Assembly (NCBI GenBank): GCA_964430915.1
Contig: CAYSHT010000077.1
Span: 1-10,268 of the forward strand
Source: JAFGBH01 sp964430915
Lineage (GTDB): Bacteria; Desulfobacterota; Syntrophia; Syntrophales; UBA2210
DNA: 10,268 bases
Direction of reading: 5' to 3'
Shown: in pieces, positions 5,711 through 10,268 of the stretch
Layout: the number at the start of each line of letters is the position of its first letter
Numbering within the stretch: the stretch's first letter is position 1
The notes under the pieces: generated by a model
The model's database searches: none
What the model saw: only the letters and a program-made list of their open reading frames with translations
Told to the model about the DNA's origin: nothing
Made by a program: the position numbers and the translations under genes

Positions 5711-6484
5711 ATGGAATTCAAGATACCCTTTCGGAACAACAAGAAATTGAAAGCCCTGGCGAATCGAATCAACGCGGATCGAGAGCTGTTTCAAATCTGG
5801 AAGTGCGCAAATGTGAATGCCGTTGATCGTTCAGGCATCAGTGATCATGGCGAGATACACATCCGCATTATCGCCAATGCCGCCCTGCGCATTCTCCGAT
5901 TACTGATAGAAGGAGGTGTCGAGCCAAGTGTCGTCAGGGACCACAAATTGACAACAGTAGATGCGGAGCTTATTGTGGTACTTGCAGCCTGCCTCCACGA
6001 CACAGGAATTTCAGTACACCGGGATCACCATGAGAAATACAGCCTCTTTATAGCCTTTCGCAAGGCGCGGGAATTACTGGAGGAAATCTATGAAGAACCT
6101 GACTTAACCACCATGGTGTCAGAAACGTTGCATGCCGTTGTCGCGCATGACGCAAACGAAAAATGCCTTACCATTGAAGCGGGTGTCCTGAAAGTTGCCG
6201 ATGCGACCGATATGACCGAGGGGCGCACCCGGATTCCCTTCGAAGCTGGAAAAGTCAATATTCACTCCGTGTCTGCACAGGCAGTGGAAGCCGTCAATAT
6301 TACGAAAGGTCGAGAAAAACCGGTGCGGATTGAAATTATTCTCGCGAATTCCGCCGGGATCTTTCAGGTTGATGAATTACTGAGGAATAAGCTGAAATAC
6401 TCTTCGCTGACGCCTTTCGTTGAAGTGACTGTAACAATCGAAGGTGAAACGGAACGAAGGCTTTTTGACTCATACGAGTTATAG
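5711..6484 (+). CDS. HD-domain metal-dependent phosphohydrolase
   Basis: The 257-residue protein shows the HD superfamily metal site: DHGEIH (His46, His50) in the first helix, the defining LHDTGI (His96-Asp97), extra histidines in VHRDHH (103-107), HAVVAHD (His141, His146-Asp147) and the final Asp in KVADATDMTEGR (163-172). These residues place divalent metal ions for phosphoester hydrolysis. About 80 residues at the C-terminus form a separate alternating strand/helix domain of unknown role. No transmembrane segment is seen, so the protein is probably cytoplasmic. The substrate (nucleotide, cyclic nucleotide or other phosphate ester) cannot be told; it lacks the HDIG..HHE..DG..YP.G pattern of HD-GYP cyclic-di-GMP enzymes. 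An in-frame TAA at 5705-5707 lies one codon before the ATG, fixing the start at or after 5711. The ribosome site is weak. The small membrane protein gene follows 108 bases later. Confidence 0.88.
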   Translation: MEFKIPFRNNKKLKALANRINADRELFQIWKCANVNAVDRSGISDHGEIHIRIIANAALRILRLLIEGGVEPSVVRDHKLTTVDAELIVVLAACLHDTGISVHRDHHEKYSLFIAFRKARELLEEIYEEPDLTTMVSETLHAVVAHDANEKCLTIEAGVLKVADATDMTEGRTRIPFEAGKVNIHSVSAQAVEAVNITKGREKPVRIEIILANSAGIFQVDELLRNKLKYSSLTPFVEVTVTIEGETERRLFDSYEL

Positions 6485-6509
6485 GGATAACCCTTCACTC
6501 TGCATTGTA

Positions 6510-6532
6510 TCTCACCCTTCCTAAAGGTGAGA
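6510..6532 (+). repeat. hairpin after the HD gene
   Basis: TCTCACC (6510-6516) pairs perfectly with GGTGAGA (6526-6532) around a 9-base loop, 26 bases after the HD stop codon. No T-run follows, so it is not a standard terminator; it could be a 3'-end or processing hairpin. Confidence 0.4.
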
Positions 6533-6592
6533 CCAGCTCCCTGTTATATGATTCATGATAATTATCTCGAACAGTTGATATCTGCATAAGAC

Positions 6593-6988
6593 ATGGAACA
6601 AAAACACAAAATACTCCTTGTAATCGATGGCATCATCAACCTCATTCTGGGATTATTGCTGCTTTTATTTCCACTTGGCATAGCTCACATCTTCGGGGTG
6701 CCGGAATCAGATATCAATTTCTATCCGAGTATTCTCGGCGCAGTTATTTTTGGTATCGGAGTTGCGTTAATTATCGAGGTCTATGGCGCACCCAAAGGTA
6801 TCCGCGGCCTCGGTCTGGGTGGAGCCATTGCAATTAATTTGTGTGGAGCGGGAGTATTGTTCGCCTGGCTTCTTTTGAAACGATTTGAAATTCCCTTAAG
6901 GGGACAGCTCATACTCTGGGCTATAGCACTTATCGTTATACTGGTCGGCATTATAGAACTCATTACAAAATCCTACAAATACAAATAA
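6593..6988 (+). CDS. small four-helix membrane protein of unknown function
   Basis: The 131-residue protein is mostly hydrophobic and shows four likely membrane helices at about residues 8-30, 43-63, 71-95 and 103-124, linked by short loops (IFGVPESDINFYP, EVYGAPKGIRG, KRFEIPLRGQ). The basic N-terminus (MEQKHK) and tail (TKSYKYK) suggest both ends are on the cytoplasmic side. I do not recognise a named family; no catalytic or metal-binding pattern stands out. The ribosome site is weak. The gene follows the HD-domain gene on the same strand by 108 bases, with a hairpin between, and converges with the RND transporter gene. A link to either neighbour is not shown by the sequence. Confidence 0.7.
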   Translation: MEQKHKILLVIDGIINLILGLLLLLFPLGIAHIFGVPESDINFYPSILGAVIFGIGVALIIEVYGAPKGIRGLGLGGAIAINLCGAGVLFAWLLLKRFEIPLRGQLILWAIALIVILVGIIELITKSYKYK

Positions 6989-7022
6989 ATCGGAGGCAAG
7001 TTGTTGGTTTTTAGATTCAGAA

Positions 7023-7071
7023 GATCGGGGGATGTGGTGTAACTGAAATTTTTCCTTAATGTGACCCGATC
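7023..7071. repeat. inverted repeat between convergent genes
   Basis: GATCGGG (7023-7029) and CCCGATC (7065-7071) form a perfect 7-bp inverted repeat across a 35-base loop in the gap between the convergent membrane-protein and RND genes. Without a T-run it is only a weak candidate for a shared transcription end. Confidence 0.3.
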
Positions 7072-7112
7072 CCTCCAAAGCCCAGATTCCTCGAGCACGA
7101 TCGTTTCATCAA

Positions 7113-9776
7113 TCAATCTTCCTGTTCAAGTCCGAATATCCTGCCGATGTTGAGATGTCGTCCCAGCCAGTTTTCCGCCTTGACGGTTTTCAGGTCAACT
7201 GCCGTTGCTTTGATTACCGAAGGGAGCACGACAAGAGCGCCTATTGTCGTCGCTACCATTGTCATCGCCATGAGAAGACCGAAGAGGATTACCGGGATAA
7301 ATGAGGATATGGAGAAGACAAGAAATCCGAGGACGAGGGCAAGTGATGTGAAAAAGATCGCCTTCCCGGCGACGGCAAGTGTTTGTTCTATCGCCTCATC
7401 TATACCAAGGCCTTTGGCCCTGTTATGCCTGAAGGTGTTCAGGAAGTGAATCGTATCGTCCACACCAATCCCGATGGTAATTGCGGCAATCATTGACGTA
7501 ACCATATCGAGATTTATCCCCAGCCACCCCATGACTCCGAAATTAAGGATGACGGCAACGGTCATGGGAACCAGGGCGATAGGGCCGGCCTTTAGCTGAT
7601 TGAAAAGAAGGATGACAATGACGCCGACAACAACGAGGCAGAGGAAGAGGCTCATCAGTTGACCCGTAACAACATAATGCACGAGTTTTATCTCCATCAT
7701 GGGAAATCCCGTAATTGTAAACGAAGAATCCCCCGGCAGTTTTTTATTCAGATAGTCTGTCATTCTCCCTGCGATGTGTTTTGTTTCCGTCGTTCCCACG
7801 GAATGTCCCTTTACCTGCAGCATCCTGGCAAGTATGTTGCAGGTACTGTACTCCGAATCGACAAAGGGCTCAAACTCGTCAAATCTCCCGTCGGAGTCAT
7901 CATCGTCGCCGGAATAGATTTCCAGATAGTCTACAATGTCTGATCTATTGTGAGGGATTGCATAGACGTTCTTATCATCGTTGTTCATGGCCATGTGCAT
8001 CGTCTTTATGAAATCGGAAAAGGAATCCGTCCTGCCTATGCACAAATCACCGTTTTCCTCTGCCACGAGCCAGTTCCTGAAGTCTTCGACTGCCGTGAGA
8101 AATTGGGGATCCTTCACACCCTCCTCACGTCCCGAATCGAGAAGTATGGAGAAGCTCTCAAATCCGCCGAACTTATCACTGATGATGTTTGCGTCGGTCC
8201 TCACGGAGTCATGTTCCTTCAGATAATTGAGAAAGACCGTTTCCACCTTTAGTCTGAAAATGCCCAGTACAGAAAAGAATATCAGAATGCCGACAATCGT
8301 AAGGACCCATCTGTAGTGGACAATCGCACCCCGTGTTGTAAGAGCAATAATCCTGTCAACAAAGGTTGTTTTCATCTTCTTGTCCTTTCCGAGAAGAGCA
8401 GACGGTATGGCATTCGGAAGGAGTGCGAGGCCCGCCGGTATGAGCGAGCAGGAAATAAAAACGGCAAACATAACACCGATGGCCGAATAAAGTCCCCAGT
8501 CCTTGATGGCGGTGATCTCACTGGTGGTGAGGGTCATAAATGCGATAAAGGTGGTCAATCCCGCGAGAAGGACGGTAAGAGAGATGTGTGACATGGCAAG
8601 GTGAAGCCCCTCCCTTTTGTCACTTTCCGTGATGGCCTTAAACTCGGCATAATACTGGTTAAGGATATGGATAGAATAGGAACTTCCCACGGCGATCATG
8701 AGGGGAGGGAGCGCCATATCGACCGATGTAATTTTGTGACCCAGATATCCCATGAGACCGAGAATCCATAGCTGCGCGACACTCAGAGTCGTAAAGGGAA
8801 GGAGCACCCCCCTGAGGGATCGGAAATTGAAATAGAAAACAATAACAACGACCAACATGACGATCGGAACAAGCGTAAAAAGGTCGCTGTGCATGTAATT
8901 GTGAAAGGCTATGTTAATGACGGGAATTCCCGTAGTAATAATATCGAGGTCCTTATGGCTGTCGATAAGTTCCTTGATTTCCCGGGCGATCGGGTCCTGA
9001 TCTGTCACGTTCATGAACCTAACTATAATACAGAAATCTGTTATCTCTCCCGTATCTGCATCCCGTGCATAGAGGCCCATTTCAAATGCCGGATTTCTGC
9101 TGAGTTTGATTTTGAATTCGTCAAATTCGTCAGCGGTAGAAGGGAAGATACGGATCCCGTCATCATCTTTTTCGATAAGGTCATATGCCTCCAATGTATC
9201 ATTTTCGCCGGTGATGTCCTGCATGGTAAAGGGTGAAGCGATCTCGTCTATGATTTCATCACGTTTGAAATCCATTGTCCGCAGGATCTCTTTTCTTAGT
9301 TTTTTAAGATCCTTGTTCCCCAGCTCTTCGACATCTCCGAAGAGTGCATCCGATTTTCTTTCAATATATCGTGCGAAAGGAGGATCGCTTTCGAAGTGCG
9401 CGATAAGTTTGCCGTAGCCGATTTTTCCCTGAGAAATTACCGAATCGAACTCCTTAATGCGGGAGGTCTCCCTGCCTTCATCAAAGTTTTTATATTCTTC
9501 CAAATCTACAATAAGGTCGTCTATTTTTTGAAAGGTTTTTGATCCCCAGAGGTCATCATCGGAGACTGCCATGATTAAAAACCTGCCATTGTCACCGTAA
9601 ATATCCTTTACCTTTTTGTAAAAGATATACTCGTAATCGCTCTTGGGCATGAAGGCTTCTATTGCATTATCAAACTTGAGGAGAGCCATACCCGGTGCCA
9701 GGATAAACGTTATAAGAACCATGAAAATCAAAACAGCTATCGGTCTGCGCAGTACGAAATCGATGTATCTGTTCAT
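7113..9776 (-). CDS. RND/MMPL superfamily exporter (COG1033 type)
   Basis: The 887-residue inner-membrane protein has the two-fold RND layout. One helix at about 13-33 is followed by a large periplasmic loop (34-296) and helices 2-6 (about 297-455). Helix 7 (490-508) is followed by a second loop (509-700) and helices 8-12 (702-855). The two symmetric helix-4/10 motifs are visible as AVGSSYSIHILNQY (362-375) and GIGVDDTIHFLNTF (769-782), typical of the MMPL / predicted-exporter branch, with the proton-relay Asp pair (773-774) in the second half only. Such proteins use the proton gradient to move lipids or other hydrophobic molecules; the cargo here is unknown. The second loop holds a canonical EF-hand loop at 625-636. 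The ATG has AAGG 5 bases upstream. No adaptor or outer-membrane channel gene is adjacent, which is usual for this branch. A remnant of a related gene lies at 5545-5607. Confidence 0.93.
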   Translation of the reverse strand: MNRYIDFVLRRPIAVLIFMVLITFILAPGMALLKFDNAIEAFMPKSDYEYIFYKKVKDIYGDNGRFLIMAVSDDDLWGSKTFQKIDDLIVDLEEYKNFDEGRETSRIKEFDSVISQGKIGYGKLIAHFESDPPFARYIERKSDALFGDVEELGNKDLKKLRKEILRTMDFKRDEIIDEIASPFTMQDITGENDTLEAYDLIEKDDDGIRIFPSTADEFDEFKIKLSRNPAFEMGLYARDADTGEITDFCIIVRFMNVTDQDPIAREIKELIDSHKDLDIITTGIPVINIAFHNYMHSDLFTLVPIVMLVVVIVFYFNFRSLRGVLLPFTTLSVAQLWILGLMGYLGHKITSVDMALPPLMIAVGSSYSIHILNQYYAEFKAITESDKREGLHLAMSHISLTVLLAGLTTFIAFMTLTTSEITAIKDWGLYSAIGVMFAVFISCSLIPAGLALLPNAIPSALLGKDKKMKTTFVDRIIALTTRGAIVHYRWVLTIVGILIFFSVLGIFRLKVETVFLNYLKEHDSVRTDANIISDKFGGFESFSILLDSGREEGVKDPQFLTAVEDFRNWLVAEENGDLCIGRTDSFSDFIKTMHMAMNNDDKNVYAIPHNRSDIVDYLEIYSGDDDDSDGRFDEFEPFVDSEYSTCNILARMLQVKGHSVGTTETKHIAGRMTDYLNKKLPGDSSFTITGFPMMEIKLVHYVVTGQLMSLFLCLVVVGVIVILLFNQLKAGPIALVPMTVAVILNFGVMGWLGINLDMVTSMIAAITIGIGVDDTIHFLNTFRHNRAKGLGIDEAIEQTLAVAGKAIFFTSLALVLGFLVFSISSFIPVILFGLLMAMTMVATTIGALVVLPSVIKATAVDLKTVKAENWLGRHLNIGRIFGLEQED

Positions 9777-10169
9777 AATGACCTTTATTCCTTTGATGTG
9801 TGATTGAAGCTCTCCCGCAACAAGATGCGGTGAATCTCCTATTGTTAAGGAAATTGTTTATTTTCTATTCTCGCTTCCCCCGCCGCAGAAAGCGAGGATT
9901 GCTCGCTTCTCAATTCAATCTTCCTCTTAAAGCTTGGGAGGAATGTTCCTGGATAAACCCCCTCTCGTCAGGGCATTGGTCCCTGCTCGTTCCTATTGCT
10001 TTTTTTATAGGGGGATGAAAAGACGTGCCGCAATACATAATCCCACATTTTATTGTATGCATTAAAGATTGCCACGTGTCAAGATTATCGGTGATAAATA
10101 TATATTTTTTGTAAAGAACTTCCGGCTTGAAGGGTACTTTCGGAAGCAAAGTTGTGGCAGAATCTTAGC
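9777..10169. other. gene-free region with several small inverted repeats
   Basis: No recognisable gene lies in these 393 bases; the open frames at 9800-10018 (+) and 9910-10149 (-) show no family signature. Next to the RND start is a hairpin CCGCA (9815-9819) / TGCGG (9826-9830) in the likely RND leader. Further out are AAGCGAG (9890-9896) / CTCGCTT (9902-9908), with a second CTCGCTT at 9870-9876 able to pair with the same middle element, AGGAA (9939-9943) / TTCCT (9946-9950), CAGGG (9969-9973) / CCCTG (9981-9985), and an outer CCCCCT (9958-9963) / AGGGGG (10009-10014). The cluster could be a structured RNA or a worn repeat element; I cannot identify it. A promoter for the RND gene should also lie here but is not clear. 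Confidence 0.45.
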
Positions 10170-10203
10170 AAAAAAAAGGGCCTGAGCTTATAAGCTCAGG
10201 CCC
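10170..10203 (-). terminator. intrinsic terminator downstream of tRNA-Cys
   Basis: A perfect 13-bp palindrome spans 10178-10203 (GGGCCTGAGCTTA and its complement, with a few central bases necessarily looped). On the minus strand it is followed by a run of eight U (A-run at 10170-10177 on the plus strand). On the plus strand no T-run of comparable length follows, so it ends the minus-strand tRNA transcript, starting 12 bases after the tRNA 3' end. Confidence 0.93.
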
Positions 10204-10214
10204 CTGATTTTATT

Positions 10215-10268
10215 TGGAGGCGGCAACCGGATTCGAACCGGTGAATAACGGTTTTGCAGACCGCTGCC
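10215..10268 (-). tRNA. tRNA-Cys (GCA), 3' part; 5' end outside window
   Basis: Read on the minus strand, the sequence contains the anticodon arm CGGT-CTGCAAA-ACCG with anticodon GCA (plus-strand 10255-10257), then a short variable region, the T arm ACCGG-TTCGAAT-CCGGT, the 3' acceptor strand TGCCGCC, discriminator U and an encoded CCA at 10215-10217. Most of the D arm and the 5' acceptor strand lie beyond the window edge. The U73 discriminator and GCA anticodon are the identity features of cysteine tRNA. Confidence 0.95.

Noticed and set aside
5493..5750. 85-codon plus-strand open frame before the HD gene
   Set aside because: No good start signal or homology; it overlaps the RND remnant on the other strand and runs into the HD gene in a different frame.
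9910..10149. 79-codon minus-strand open frame between tRNA-Cys and the RND gene
   Set aside because: No homology or clear ribosome site, and its middle is made of the inverted repeats of the intergenic region.

Overview
The window reads as a piece of chromosome from a Gram-negative-type bacterium of moderate GC content. The gene set (GMP synthase, diaminopimelate epimerase remnant, cold-shock protein, tRNA-Cys with encoded CCA, a COG1033-type RND/MMPL exporter, a HypE/PurM-like protein, a stand-alone AlaX-type editing domain) would suit a Desulfobacterota (deltaproteobacterial) lineage. That placement is inference from gene content and style; no marker here settles it. No phage, transposase, plasmid gene or CRISPR array is visible.

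Left part (1-4105). Two plus-strand genes come first: the end of a flavodoxin-fold NAD(P)H oxidoreductase and a SnoaL/NTF2-like protein. They converge on a minus-strand block that, in transcription order, runs truncated dapF, guaA, a truncated NCS1 transporter (C-terminal 89 codons only), and an AIR-synthase/HypE-like protein. guaA is complete and carries its catalytic residues, but it has a broken gene on each side. dapF loses homology just before its first catalytic cysteine. The transporter fragment begins, in frame, at the codon after the guaA stop. A short C-terminal-looking peptide in another frame lies between the dapF break and guaA. This points to a rearrangement that dropped guaA between two unrelated genes, or to an assembly join.

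Middle part (4106-6988). Plus-strand genes: an AlaX-like tRNA-editing domain, a cold-shock protein with a clear promoter, a structured leader and a strong terminator, an HD-domain phosphohydrolase and a small four-helix membrane protein. Between the csp terminator and the HD gene, on the minus strand, lies a decayed copy of the last 20 codons of an RND transporter like the intact one further right.

Right part (6989-10268). A large minus-strand RND/MMPL exporter (887 aa) stands alone, without adaptor or outer-membrane partner genes in view. Its second periplasmic loop carries a canonical EF-hand calcium-binding loop. A 393-base gene-free stretch with several small hairpins follows, then a bold intrinsic terminator and the 3' part of tRNA-Cys, cut by the window edge.

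The genes do not form one pathway. The most notable property of the window is the number of gene remnants (dapF, an NCS1 permease, an RND transporter) lying between intact genes, which marks it as a rearranged segment. I found no convincing new multi-gene system.
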